This document shows, in pieces, positions 45,517 through 56,509 of a stretch of DNA of 64,000 bases. Made by a program: the position numbers and the translations under genes. The notes beneath the pieces were generated by a model. The model had not been told where the DNA came from and did not search any database. It was given only the letters and a program-made list of their open reading frames with translations. Position 1 is the stretch's first letter, and the number at the start of each line of letters is the position of its first letter. The DNA lies in contig CAXKWD010000003.1 in the NCBI GenBank assembly GCA_964059195.1, forward strand, positions 196,068,174 to 196,132,173, given 5' to 3'. This DNA is from Ectobius pallidus. Its lineage: Eukaryota > Arthropoda > Insecta > Blattodea > Ectobiidae.

Positions 45517-45529
45517 TTCTTCCCCCACT
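45517..45529 (-). promoter_or_regulatory. polypurine tract
   Basis: AGTGGGGGAAGAA on the minus strand directly abuts the 3' LTR start TGTCACG. It is the expected primer site for plus-strand DNA synthesis. Confidence 0.85.
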
Positions 45530-45609
45530 CACCATAAAAAAAATAATGTTAACACTGTTCACATTTTTTTTTTTTTTTTTTTGTTTAGTTTACCAGCCTT
45601 AAAGAATGT

Positions 45610-48600
45610 TTATCCAGGAACAAAGGGTTTCAAGTCTTTGACGTGCCACTTCCCCAACTTTTTACCAAAACGGTTTGTCAGTTCGTAGCTATTTTCACTG
45701 AACTTTTTCTTTATAATATAGGGCCCGACAAACTTTGCACTTAAACCTGCTGTATAAGCTTGTGAGGCATCACTTAATTTAAAGTTTCTTCTTAACACTA
45801 GATCTCCTGGACGAAATCTCATCTCTCTCCTCCGAAGATTATAATAATGACTCGAATTCTTATAGGCGGTTTCTAAGTTATGTCTAACCATTAAACGTAC
45901 CGTTTTCAATTTATTGAGTCTCTCCACCCAAATTTTTGGAATTTCTTTATGAATCGGTTGGTTTTCCACCTTTTCAATCCTACTGATAATTTCAGGCTCC
46001 TTCCCATAATTTAGCATATAAGGAGTGCATCCAGTGGAACTATGCTTAGCCGTATTTATAGCAAAATTAAATTCTCTCAAATACACGTCCCAAACTGTTT
46101 GATCCTTTTGAATGTAACTAGAAATCATTGTTTTCAATACTCTATTGACTCTTTCTACTGGATTTCCTTGTGGCGAATATACAGGTAAATAACAAGGAGT
46201 TATATTAAAAGCTTTAGCTATCTCTCGCATTAATTTACTAGTGTATTGCGGTCCATTATCCATCAGCAAATATCCCGGAATTCCCCATTTAAGGATAATC
46301 AATTCATAAAATGCTTCCGTAACTGCTCTACTGGTTGCTTTCCTTAACGCTTTACATTCTACATACTTGGTAAAGGTGTCCTGAAATACAATCACATATC
46401 TGTTCCCTTTTTTGGAACGTGGGTAAGGTCCCAACAAATCAGTAGCTACAGTCATCCAAGGTTTCTCTTTCTGGTAAAAATGCATTGGTCCTGCTTGAGC
46501 CGTTTGTAACACCTTCTGTCTCTGACATATTTCACAAGCAGTAACATACTTAGCAACATCTCTAAACATTCCCGGCCAATAATACTTGTTTGCTATTCTA
46601 AAGAAAGTTTTAGCTATCCCCATATGTCCTGCAGTAGGTGCATCATGACATTCCTGCAATACTTTAATCCTAAAATCTTGCGGAATAACTAATTTCCACC
46701 TATTCACTGTTCCCTCTAAAGTTTGTTCTAACTGATCTAATCTTAAATGGTACAACTTCTCATCTACGACCTTCCAATCTGGCCAAAATTTAGGTTTACT
46801 TTGTACTTGCTCCTTCCGCTTAACATACCAAGCATCTTGTATATTTTCCCATTCCACTACTTCAGAGTTATCAGTCAACAAGAGGCAAAATTCTTCCTCT
46901 ACCGTTTTCTCTTGAACTTTCCCTTCGTGTATTCTAGATAAAGCATCCGGAACTTTTTGTAATCTACCAGGCCTATGTATTACTTCAAAATCATACTCCT
47001 GGAGCAATAAACTCCACCTAGCTAATCGTCCGGTCGGATTCTGTAATGTATTTAACCATTTCAGAGCAAAATGATCAGTATATACTTTAAAATGATAACC
47101 TTCCAAATAAGGACGAAACTTTTGAACTGCCCACAATATAGCTAACAATTCCTTCTCAACTATTGCCCACTTTTGCTCACCTACCGTTAAAGTTCTACTA
47201 GCATAAGCTATTACTTTTTCCTCTCCTTCCTCTCCTGTCTGAATTAATGCTGCTCCTAGTCCTGAAAAACTAGCGTCGGTCTGTAGCACTAGGGGTTTAG
47301 TATAATCCGGACAAGTTAATATAGGACTACTAGATAATTTCGATTTCAATTCATCAAAAGATTCCTGACATTCCTTAGTCCAACGCCATTTCTGATTCTT
47401 TTTCAGAAGTGCAGTGAGGGGCTTTACAACTTCAGAAAAAAATGGAATGAATCGTCGGTACCAAGAAGCCAATCCTAAAAATGCTCGTACTTCCTTGACT
47501 TTTGTAGGGGCTGGATACTCAAGGATACACGAGATTTTATCTGAATCTACAGCAATTCCTAATGGAGTAATGATATGACCCAAATATTTTAATTCACTTC
47601 TGCAAAACTTTGATTTTTCCCTATTAATTTTCAGGTTAGCTTTTCTTAATTTCTCTAAGACTTTTTCTAACAAGGACAAATGTTCTTCAAATGTCTCGCT
47701 AATAAGTACTATATCATCCAAATAACAAAAGCATTTCTCTCCTATCTCTTCTCTTAATATAGTATCAACCAATCTTTGAAACGAGGCTGGTGCGTTATGG
47801 ATTCCAAAAGGCATAACTCGAAACTGATACAATCCTCTACCAGGTACGGTAAATGCTGTTTTTTCTTTACTTGCTTCATCTAATGGAACTTGCCAATACC
47901 CATTTTTCAAATCTATTGTACTGATATACCTAGCATGTCGTAATTTACTCAAAACATGTTCAATGTATGGCAAAGGATAACTATCTCTTTTAGTACAATT
48001 GTTTACTTTTCTGAAATCTACGCAGAACCTCCATGTTCTATCTGGTTTCTTTACCATAACTACCGGAGACGACCAAGGTGAATTTGAAGGCTCTATAACT
48101 TTTTCCAATAACATTTTATCTATTTCCGCGTGTATAACTTTTTCCAAAATGGGTGATACTGGATAATATCTTTGTTTTATAGGTTTTGCATCACCTGTAT
48201 CAATAACATGAGAAATCAAGTCTGTAAGTCCAGTACACTGATCAAATTTCTGTAACTGATTTTCCAAAAACATATTCAATCTGTCCCTTTCCTGAGGTGT
48301 AGGTAAAATAAGAATATTATGTAGTTGATCTTCTTCTTTTAAATCTATAGCCTTAACAAATTGAAAAATTTTTGCTGGTTCATCTTTGAAATACCAAGTC
48401 CCATCTTGCAAATCTACTACTAACCCAATTTGTTTCAAAACGTCCATGCCCAGAATCATATCTACTGCTAAATTTGGCATAATTTTACATTTTATCTGAA
48501 AGATCCTGTCCTGCAATTTCATCTCAAAAGTTCTCTCTCCTGTTATAGAACTATAAGTTTTATCTGCTAGTTGCACCACCCTAACTTCAGATTCTTCTAC

Positions 48601-50151
48601 TGCTAAATCTAACATTTTACACAAAAAATCACCCTTCTCTCCCACATAAGTTTTATCTGAACCGGAATCTATTAAAGCAATAAATGTAATATCCTCCAGC
48701 AAAATTTCAACAAAACATCTGTCTCCATTAACCAAATCTGTAGGGTTTATATTTAACATCACACAAGCCTGATTTTTAGTTAATCGTCGTAAAGAATTCG
48801 TAGGCCTAACTTTTCTTTCTTGGGGCATCCTACAATCAATAGACCTATGTCCAAGCTTATTACAATTATAACATTTAATCGTAGTGCGTGGAGTAACTCT
48901 ACGAGGTGCCTTACACTCGAACTGTCTATGTCCTGTTTTATCACAGTTCCAACATCGCTGGTTATTTGAAAAACGCAAAGTGGTGTTTTTACCATTATCC
49001 CTCGAATCATCCTGTTTCTCTTTATTTTCTATTACTTTAACTATTCTGGAATTATTTACATGACTTGAATTTCGTTCTTTGTCCCACGTCTTTGCAGAAA
49101 AACTAACACTAGGTTTCTTTTGTAATTCAGACGATGGAAGTTCCTGTTTTCCCTGAATTCCTAACGCTGTATGAACTGAAGGTATAACAACTTGTCTCTG
49201 GGGTTTATAAGCCGTTTCTTTAATTGTAGCTCTAACCTGCGTTGGAGGAGGAATATATCTCTCAGAATCTAACAATATTTGTTCATACTGCCTACCTACA
49301 CGTATTAAATCTGTTATAGTTTGAATCTCTGCAGGTCTAAGGTACAATTTTACATCAGGACGCAAATTTTTTATAACAGTCTTCATCATTTGTTGAGGAC
49401 TCATTGGAGTACTTAGCCTCCTCATTAACGTTTGAATAGCATTAACATAATCAAAAATCGATTCTTTAGGACCTTGCGTTCTCTGTCTAATCTCATCCAA
49501 AAGCGCGTCTTCCTCATCAATAGGCAAGTAATATTCTCTAAATTCTTTCAAAAAAGCTTCCCATGTAGGCCAATCTGTTAATCTGTTCCTGTACCAAAGT
49601 AAAGCTGAATCTTGTAAAATTTCGGGTAATACTGACAATAACTCTGCACCCTGTAATTTAGAACTTTGTTTTAAATCTTCCAATCTCTCCAAAAATAAGT
49701 AAATACTATCCCCAGGTTTGAATTTAATGTTCCATTTACGAACCAGATCCAAAGTATTTGGTTTATGCGGCTCTAACTGAATTGTAAACGATGGTACTAC
49801 TGGTACAACTTCTTCTGAATCAGCTACAGCCATGGCCTTCCTACGCATTAACTTAACCCATGTATACACTACATCTCCATATGAATCTTGTGGAACCGTT
49901 ATATTATGTTCAACTAAATCTTCTTCCAAAACTTCCTGACTCAGCGCAAAAGCCGTAATTAACACTTGAAATGACTGAGGGTTCTTACGGGCATAATCTA
50001 ACAAGCGTTGTCTTAACTCATCCCTTGTACCTGTGGTCGGTAACTTTACTCTATCACATTCTGCCTCTAAATCCGCCTTCCTCAACTTCCTAATAGCTTG
50101 GGTTAACTCAGCTGCTCTTATTTGTGCATACGGATCAACATAAGTAGCCAT
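45610..50151 (-). CDS. Ty3/Gypsy Gag-Pol polyprotein, 1,513 residues
   Basis: One uninterrupted frame encodes capsid, nucleocapsid and all Pol enzymes. The N-terminus has a SAP-like helix-turn-helix (about 16-55, LRKADLEAECDRVKLP). A Gag capsid region follows (LWYRNRLTDWPTWEAFLKEF near 190). Two CCHC zinc knuckles lie near 398 (CWNCDKTGHRQFEC) and 424 (CYNCNKLGHRSIDC). Protease has ALIDSGSDKTYVG near 495. Reverse transcriptase has CYLDDIVLIS near 810, RNase H TDASFSGLGAAL near 957. Integrase has the HHCC domain (about 1175-1212), then D near 1237, DNGPQY near 1298 and E near 1332, i.e. D,D,35E. Gag and Pol are fused without a frameshift or stop. No env frame is present. All catalytic residues that I could check are intact. 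The ATG at 50151 lies 578 nt after the primer-binding site. Confidence 0.95.
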   Translation of the reverse strand: MATYVDPYAQIRAAELTQAIRKLRKADLEAECDRVKLPTTGTRDELRQRLLDYARKNPQSFQVLITAFALSQEVLEEDLVEHNITVPQDSYGDVVYTWVKLMRRKAMAVADSEEVVPVVPSFTIQLEPHKPNTLDLVRKWNIKFKPGDSIYLFLERLEDLKQSSKLQGAELLSVLPEILQDSALLWYRNRLTDWPTWEAFLKEFREYYLPIDEEDALLDEIRQRTQGPKESIFDYVNAIQTLMRRLSTPMSPQQMMKTVIKNLRPDVKLYLRPAEIQTITDLIRVGRQYEQILLDSERYIPPPTQVRATIKETAYKPQRQVVIPSVHTALGIQGKQELPSSELQKKPSVSFSAKTWDKERNSSHVNNSRIVKVIENKEKQDDSRDNGKNTTLRFSNNQRCWNCDKTGHRQFECKAPRRVTPRTTIKCYNCNKLGHRSIDCRMPQERKVRPTNSLRRLTKNQACVMLNINPTDLVNGDRCFVEILLEDITFIALIDSGSDKTYVGEKGDFLCKMLDLAVEESEVRVVQLADKTYSSITGERTFEMKLQDRIFQIKCKIMPNLAVDMILGMDVLKQIGLVVDLQDGTWYFKDEPAKIFQFVKAIDLKEEDQLHNILILPTPQERDRLNMFLENQLQKFDQCTGLTDLISHVIDTGDAKPIKQRYYPVSPILEKVIHAEIDKMLLEKVIEPSNSPWSSPVVMVKKPDRTWRFCVDFRKVNNCTKRDSYPLPYIEHVLSKLRHARYISTIDLKNGYWQVPLDEASKEKTAFTVPGRGLYQFRVMPFGIHNAPASFQRLVDTILREEIGEKCFCYLDDIVLISETFEEHLSLLEKVLEKLRKANLKINREKSKFCRSELKYLGHIITPLGIAVDSDKISCILEYPAPTKVKEVRAFLGLASWYRRFIPFFSEVVKPLTALLKKNQKWRWTKECQESFDELKSKLSSSPILTCPDYTKPLVLQTDASFSGLGAALIQTGEEGEEKVIAYASRTLTVGEQKWAIVEKELLAILWAVQKFRPYLEGYHFKVYTDHFALKWLNTLQNPTGRLARWSLLLQEYDFEVIHRPGRLQKVPDALSRIHEGKVQEKTVEEEFCLLLTDNSEVVEWENIQDAWYVKRKEQVQSKPKFWPDWKVVDEKLYHLRLDQLEQTLEGTVNRWKLVIPQDFRIKVLQECHDAPTAGHMGIAKTFFRIANKYYWPGMFRDVAKYVTACEICQRQKVLQTAQAGPMHFYQKEKPWMTVATDLLGPYPRSKKGNRYVIVFQDTFTKYVECKALRKATSRAVTEAFYELIILKWGIPGYLLMDNGPQYTSKLMREIAKAFNITPCYLPVYSPQGNPVERVNRVLKTMISSYIQKDQTVWDVYLREFNFAINTAKHSSTGCTPYMLNYGKEPEIISRIEKVENQPIHKEIPKIWVERLNKLKTVRLMVRHNLETAYKNSSHYYNLRRREMRFRPGDLVLRRNFKLSDASQAYTAGLSAKFVGPYIIKKKFSENSYELTNRFGKKLGKWHVKDLKPFVPG

Positions 50152-50728
50152 ATTTATATATTAACAATACCACTGGAAAAAAAAGATTAGAACACAATAG
50201 TTCAGTCGTCTGTCTTAGTCATCTATAGAAGTCCTTACTTTGTCAATAGTCATTATTCTTTTCCCAAAAATATGTTATTATTATTATTATTTTTTTTTTT
50301 TTTGAGAATAAATTGCAGCTATACTAACCTAACTCCCAAAATTCTTTTAAAACTATCTCTGCCTCACGCTATGGGCTATCAAAATATGTGATTTCAACAC
50401 AACTCAACCCACACTATGGGCTCCAAAATATATGACGACTCGTATTTCAAGTTTCCAATTCTAACTGATTAATGTTTATTTTCTTTTCTTATATCAAGCC
50501 AAACTTTTGTAATTTTAACACAACTCAACCCACACTATGGGTCAAAATTACTATCAAAATTATCCTACTATGAAACTATCACAGCCTCACGCGATGGACG
50601 ACCAAAATATGGAACTTCACGATAACTTTATCCAGCACAACACACGGCCATACTTTTTTTTTTAACAATTTTAACTAAATTAAGTTGCAACAATTAGCAA
50701 TACTGTTTTGTTTTAACACTACTCGAGC
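50152..50728 (-). other. 5' leader of the LTR retrotransposon
   Basis: Untranslated segment between the primer-binding site and the Gag-Pol start. On the plus strand it contains repeated 'cacgctatgggct/cacactatgggc' phrases, about five times (50350-50750), the last being part of the primer-binding site. It may hold packaging or translation signals; none can be assigned. Confidence 0.6.
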
Positions 50729-50746
50729 CCCACGCTGTGGGCGCCA
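50729..50746 (-). promoter_or_regulatory. tRNA primer-binding site
   Basis: TGGCGCCCACAGCGTGGG on the minus strand lies 12 nt inside the 5' LTR. It begins TGGCGCC, as in many retroelement primer sites. The cognate tRNA cannot be fixed without a tRNA set. Confidence 0.75.
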
Positions 50747-50758
50747 AACTCTTTTACG

Positions 50759-53391
50759 GCCCAATCACAAATTAAATTATAGATACACAGGCTATGTACC
50801 TACATGCCCCTCGACTAGCTTTTAAATTAACAGTGGAGACGGGAGTTGGGTTCGGATTTACCTTTTCGTTTTTTTTTTATTCTGCTTCTTCTTTTTCTCC
50901 TTTTTCAATACTCACTACCAAAGTATGTAACTTAGCACAAAAATCAGCGACTCTCAAACCATTACAAGGATAAGGGTCAAAAATCTGAACTTCACGTTAA
51001 TTTACTTTGCATAACAATAACCATAATTTATTTAATATATTATTTTTTTTTCTTTTTTCAACAATAACAATCTTATATACAATAAATTACATTTACACTA
51101 CATTAACCATTCAACACTTTTATTGGTAGGATAATATTTGATTATTCAAGGTTAGTATACCCAATTTTAACTATATAAGTACGTTCTCTGTTCAACAATA
51201 ACAAATCCTTAATTAATTACTTTAATTTTCTTTCTTTTTTTTTTCAGGTATCTACTAGAACGTCTTGTATTATTCTTCTAATTTACTACTGACTTGTGTA
51301 GTCATTTACATTTGCAACTTCAGGATAGTTCAATATATATATTATACTGGGTTTTTTTTTCTCTTGAATAAATAAAGGTTTTCAATTCATAATCCAGTCC
51401 TTACTCTACAGATTACACTCAATAATCCCACCTATGTCTCCTATATTAGTCTACTAGTCAGCTTAGTCCATGAAGAATTGTATTTAAAGATAGATAGAAA
51501 AGACAGTCTCATGAAGAAAGAAATAGAAGTTTAGGCCTATACCCACAGAGTGACTGTGGCGATAGACCACCGATACAGGAGCGGCGTCTAGATCTTGAGT
51601 TACAAACAATCTGACTCCTCTCCTGCAACCGGGAAAATATTAATGGGCCGCAAACAAAAATAAAATTTTGTAAATCGATGTCAGAGGTCCCTGACACTCT
51701 CTCCTAGAGGCACGTGGGGCCGTTGTTCGCCTCCAACATCGATGGCTTTCACAATCTCTCATAAATTTCTTTTCTTTATATGTTACTGGTATAGGCCTTG
51801 CCTACTACCAGATTTTATTTGTTTGATTCGGGATACTTCCGGCGTTCCCTCACCTCACCCTTACAATCTCTAGTACTTGCTAATAAACTACTTATCATCA
51901 GTACACTACTCGCAATTACCTATTCTCCTCTTTCTAACCTAACCAATCATTTGTTGTTATCTTTCAACTCACTCTCCTCTTTCTAACCTGACCAGTCATC
52001 AGCTATTATCTTTTAACCCCTTTCTTTCTTTAAGTAGAGTTCCCTTCAGCTTATACCATTGATTTAATTCACTCGGTGGTTATTCTAGTTTTCCTACTTC
52101 TTACGTTACTACTCTTTAGCATGGGCACCCAATCTTCTTTTGTCTCTAAATTCCCTAGAATTCTAACTGAAACTAATTCACGCCCAGATTAGTAAGCTTC
52201 TCTATAACCCCTTTAGTGACTTCTACTTCTACCCTAACATGTAAATTTTCCAATGGTACACACCTAATGCACTACCACTCGTAGGCCTTCTTTTGCCCTT
52301 CAATCTTTCCACTTCTTATCCCCCTCTACCATATTCCATACACCTTCACTTGTAGATAAATCTCAAAAAAAAACATAACTTAACATTACAGGCCAGCATG
52401 AAATCTATTTATAGATAGTCACCCGTCACCTGAAAGAAACCCAAGTGGGAGGGGCCCTCGTAAGAAGTACTAAGCATGCCCCTTAATTACCTTTCTTCCT
52501 TACTCCCCTCGCGTCCTGTCTCAAAAATAACAAAGTTTCTATGAGCATCACCAATTACCCCTAGCTATGTATTCATTCGTGGGGCAATCACCCATAAAAC
52601 CCCAAAGTGAAGAGATCTATCTGTGGCATTCAACGGTTAGGCTCTTGACTGCTCTTTTATAATTAACTTAGACCAGAAATAGAAAATAGTTGGATTACTG
52701 GATTTCACCACTTTACTTCTAGAATTCTCACTTCTATATTTCTATTCTATTCTTCTATCATACCATACGGCGTCTAATCGCCATACATGACTTAGAAACC
52801 ATCCTTAAAAAAAGGAATATCTCAGTTTTCTCACTCCCCAAACAATAAGAAAAGTCTAGACGATTATACTCAACCAGTGATGTCCAACTTATCCTCCGAT
52901 CCTGAGTTGTCTTCCATTACTTCCTGATGTCCATATCTGCTCTTATTCAGAGCGAGCAGTCACGACTCACTCTCACAGCTGATGTTCGCTGTAGCGGTGT
53001 CTCGTACTGGCCGACTTGGTGTATTCTTCTGATTAATGACTATCTCCATATAGTCGTGTCAAGGAAGTTCACAACCAGAATTTCCTTAGATGAAAGTCTG
53101 ACACACCATCATGCCAGAACGCCTCTACCGCTGTCACACATCCCAATCTCGTCTTCTCCCTTCTGCCTTTTCAACTTCTCTCTCTCGTAGTCAGGCACGT
53201 ACTCCTCCTGTCTTTTTGGGATCAGCTCTTCTCCCGTCGACTCACCGTCGGCGCATGCGCACTTCTCTTTTTTTCTGTAATTCAAAATAAATTCAGGGCA
53301 GTATCGATTAATCGAAGTCTCCCAAACCCTTCCTTTGTTTAGAAATGGTTTGCTATCGTTTATTATGCACGTAGCCATTCGCTACGTGACA
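50759..53391 (-). repeat. 5' LTR, 2,633 bp
   Basis: It is collinear with the 3' LTR along its whole length. Length differences of one base occur in four T-rich tracts (near 50870, 51048, 51230 and 51352) and cancel out. It should contain the promoter, but I could not place a confident TATA or initiator. The same 89-codon U3 frame is at 53109-53378. Confidence 0.93.
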
Positions 53392-54215
53392 GCATGAGCA
53401 TAGCTCGTGTTCGGGGTCAGTTCAGTCATCACTAAAATTATATTACGAACATTACATAAAAAACAAACATATTATAGGTTTAGGCAAAAACAATACGATT
53501 GTTCATATGAAATAAATACATGAATAATTATACGAAAAAATAAAGTACAATAGCATAACAGAGATACAAACAAAATACCTCATGTTAAAAAAAATTAAAA
53601 AATTTACAATTGAGAATGAATAATGGAAAACAAAGTCAGTAAAAGTGCCATTATAAGTTAGTTTTAATCAATTCGAGTACTTGTTTTTTAAACAATTGAT
53701 TGTTTAGTGGTATCAGATTAGGGTTTCTTTTAGAAAACTTGTTGTAAAGCCTTGGTCCGAAATTTCTACTATGCTTTTGACCTATTTCTGTAGCACACTT
53801 TTATTATAGTAGTGATTTCGTGTTATGAATTTTTCATGATGTTTATGGAAATAACTTAATAAAGTGTAGGAGTATAATTGCTTAATATTCAATACGCCAA
53901 AATCTTCATATAAACTTTTAGGTGGATAGTCGGTTAATTTTTTAAAACATATCTTGGTTATTCTTTTCTGTAACAACGACAGTGGGCGGAGTGCAGTCTG
54001 ACATATCCCACCCCATCCTATTATTCCATATTGTATAACTGAATGGACTAAACTTAAATATATTAATCTTAAAGTACTCTGTGGCATAATGTGTCTTAAT
54101 ATAACAAATTTATATATAGTTTTCCGTAGTTTAAGGCACAGATATTGAACACGTTTTTCCCACCGTAAGTTTTGATCAATGATAAGACCTAAGTATTTTA
54201 CATGCGTTGATGAAC
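53392..54215 (-). mobile_element. LINE 3' part (reverse transcriptase thumb region)
   Basis: The minus strand reads KYLGLIIDQNLRWEKRVQYL from about 54202, then MPQSTLRLIYLSLVHSVIQY, GIIGWGG and LQKRITKICFKKL (frame 54087-53782). This is the C-terminal end of a CR1/L2-type reverse transcriptase. The 3' UTR has the GAGC...GCTC hairpin also seen at 14492. The tail is cut by the LTR retrotransposon, which joins it at 53391/53392. Confidence 0.72.
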
Positions 54216-54224
54216 TTCATTTTG

Positions 54225-54320
54225 GACATTTACAATTAAATGATCCTTTGCTCTTCTTAATATATATCAATGAACTACTTAAATTAGATATAAATCTCAT
54301 CAATCTTGTCCAAAGCCCAT
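54225..54320 (+). mobile_element. inverted 5' piece of the same LINE
   Basis: The plus strand reads NDPLLFLIYINELLKLDINL, matching the GPLLFLIYINDL block of a LINE reverse transcriptase. It is opposite in orientation to the adjacent 53392-54215 segment. This block lies upstream of the KYLG motif in the protein, so the arrangement fits 5' inversion of one LINE insertion. Confidence 0.6.
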
Positions 54321-54825
54321 TGTTACGTGATTTTCATTAACATCCTGTATAACAAAGTATCGCCGGGTGCTTGGAAGTCAGAGCAATTTTTCCGAGATGA
54401 ACGTTCTTGTGTTTTACACTAGCAGGGCATGGAAAGCCAAGCCTTCTTGTTGCTCAGATTAAAAGCTTTCTCATATTCTTATGGGTCGTTAAGCGCTTTT
54501 GAAGTCGTCCTTTGTGACGAACCGTAATATTCTCGTAAAACTCAATACCAGTAGATAGTCGTAAATCTTGCCTTTTAGAAGTGCAAACCCTCAGGCCTGC
54601 AGATTTCATAGCTTCTTGAATTTTATTAATGTCTGTACGCAGAATGGTTAAATGTTAGATCTCTTCAACATAGGGAATATCGTTGGATTTTTTCGCATTG
54701 CACGCTTCTCTGCTTCCCTTCACCCAAGGCACAGTTGGGATTTCGGTTTTCATTTCTATTGACTTATAACTACCCGTCAGTCAATTCATATAAGATAATA
54801 TTATAGCCTAAATATAAGCTTTCGG
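54321..54825. other. unassigned
   Basis: No recognised gene or repeat. Confidence 0.35.
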
Positions 54826-55110
54826 GGGTACGCCGTAGCGTAGTGGTTGAGGCGCTGCGCTACAAATCGGAAGGTCGCGGATTCGATCCCCGATGAGGTC
54901 GTTGGAGTTTTCTAATCCTTCTGGTGGCACTATGGCTCTGGGGTCGACTCAGCCTCTAACAGAAATGAGTACCGGGAGCAATCCCGGGGGGTAAAGGCGG
55001 ATGGTGCATAAGGCTGACAACCTTACTATCTTCATGTGCCGGATGTCTAAAATCTGGGAGCCTCAACCTCCTGGATCCCACATGGCCTGTATAGGGAATG
55101 CTTTACTTTT
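54826..55110 (+). mobile_element. tRNA-derived SINE, third family
   Basis: The tRNA head has TAGCGTAGTGGTTGAGGCGC (A box) and GGATTCGATCCCCGA (B box). The body contains TTCTAATCCTTCTGGTGGCA, GGGAGCAATCCCGGGGGGT and ATAAGGCTGACAACC. No clear tail or target duplication is seen. The body differs from both other SINE families in the window. Confidence 0.75.
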
Positions 55111-55965
55111 AAATGTAAGCTTTCGGTGTACTGTACGTTATTTTCTGCAGCCATTCCACCAAGATAGCTATGACACTTCAAATCGTGCGCATATTATTGG
55201 CATATTAAACCGCCTGTTATGAGTTGACGGTATTGTTCTATTAAGTATTTTTATTGTTGACACTGACAGATTTAGATAATAGGATTCGAGAAATGACGGT
55301 TTAGTACCTCTTTATTCAACTTGCTTCATACAAGATGGCGGCTTCCACCATGATCTATTCGTGATCTATTAGCCATAAATAGTTTGTTTTTCTTCTTTAA
55401 GAGGTGTGGGTTTGTATATTGAAGTACCGTAACACAAAAGAAAAATTGAGAAACCAGTCTATTTAAAGTATCATTGTGGTGAAAAGAACTTTAAAACTTA
55501 CAGCAAATTCAAAAAAATGATTTTATGTAACAAGATATAATGGTGATGATGGAAAGTATATAGAACTTCAAAGATTGTTAGGAAATAAGGGTGTTAAGAT
55601 AATGTGTTATCAATCTTGTGTTGTTACGTATAATGATAAAAATCGGTCTAGCCCTAACTCCTCGACATTACAGTTTTAATTTTTACGAAACGAAACAATT
55701 TTAAAAATCTGTTCCTAGGTGAAAGGATTACAATTAGGTACGAAATTTGTTAATATATAAGAATAGGCCTACATCCTGTAATTCTCATACCTTAAAATAC
55801 GTAATTCATGATGATAAGATATAACTGACGGCCAATGTTATCGACTTGACTTAGAATTCTGGGTAGCAGGTTGACCAAGACGACAAACCTCGCGGGAGAT
55901 ATAATACGGCACAATTTCGAAACGCATGAATTCGGTATGCCCTACTAAACTAATACTATTGTTCA
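55111..55965. other. unassigned
   Basis: A+T-rich with no convincing feature. Confidence 0.35.
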
Positions 55966-56030
55966 TAACCTAACCTAACCAACCTAACCTAATCTAACCT
56001 AACCTAACCAAACCAATCCTAACCGCCACT
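55966..56030. repeat. interstitial telomere-like (CCTAA)n tract
   Basis: Eight or so AACCT/AACC units with a few changes (for example AATCT). The complement is AGGTT, i.e. the arthropod telomere pentamer TTAGG. It is short and degenerate. Confidence 0.65.
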
Positions 56031-56509
56031 AAAATAGAATCTACCTGCCACTACTTACCTTCATGCAAGAAGGACAGTTGGTATCCTGCTTCGCTCAGAA
56101 CCGTAATATGGCCGACGTGTTTTATGCGTAAATAAAATGAACTGATAGAAAAGGGTAAAAATACATCAAGTTCTAAAAACTACTCATTTCGCACCTTAAT
56201 TCCTTTAACAAAAGTAAGTACAGTTAATCAAGTTCCAGAAAGGAAAACTGCCTGGTCGAGGAGATAGTGCTCTCACCTCAGTATTTTAATTCAGTCTGCA
56301 CAATATTGATAGAATGGAGTTACCTTTATATCCAAGCTATGTTAATTTGATATCAAGCATAACCTGTTAGCAGTTAGTAATTTATTTTCCTATTTCTCAA
56401 CTCTATTACTCAATATAAGCTCTGTTATTACGCGAAACATTGACTATTATGCTTTTTATATAGACTGTACCGAATTAAGTTTACAATGATACAATTTGAT
56501 TTATGTAAA
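56031..56509. other. unassigned
   Basis: No recognised gene or repeat. Confidence 0.35.

Larger units (their letters stand above)
42884..53391 (-). mobile_element. Ty3/Gypsy LTR retrotransposon, 10.5 kb, apparently intact
   Basis: Order on the minus strand: 5' LTR (53391-50759), 12-bp gap, primer-binding site, 578-bp leader, a single Gag-Pol frame, polypurine tract, 3' LTR (45516-42884). The two LTRs are collinear at an exact 7,875-bp offset at both ends and differ only in homopolymer tracts and one base near the inner edge. It lies at the 3' edge of a LINE fragment. No target-site duplication is found: flanks GCATG and TATCA differ. Confidence 0.93.
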
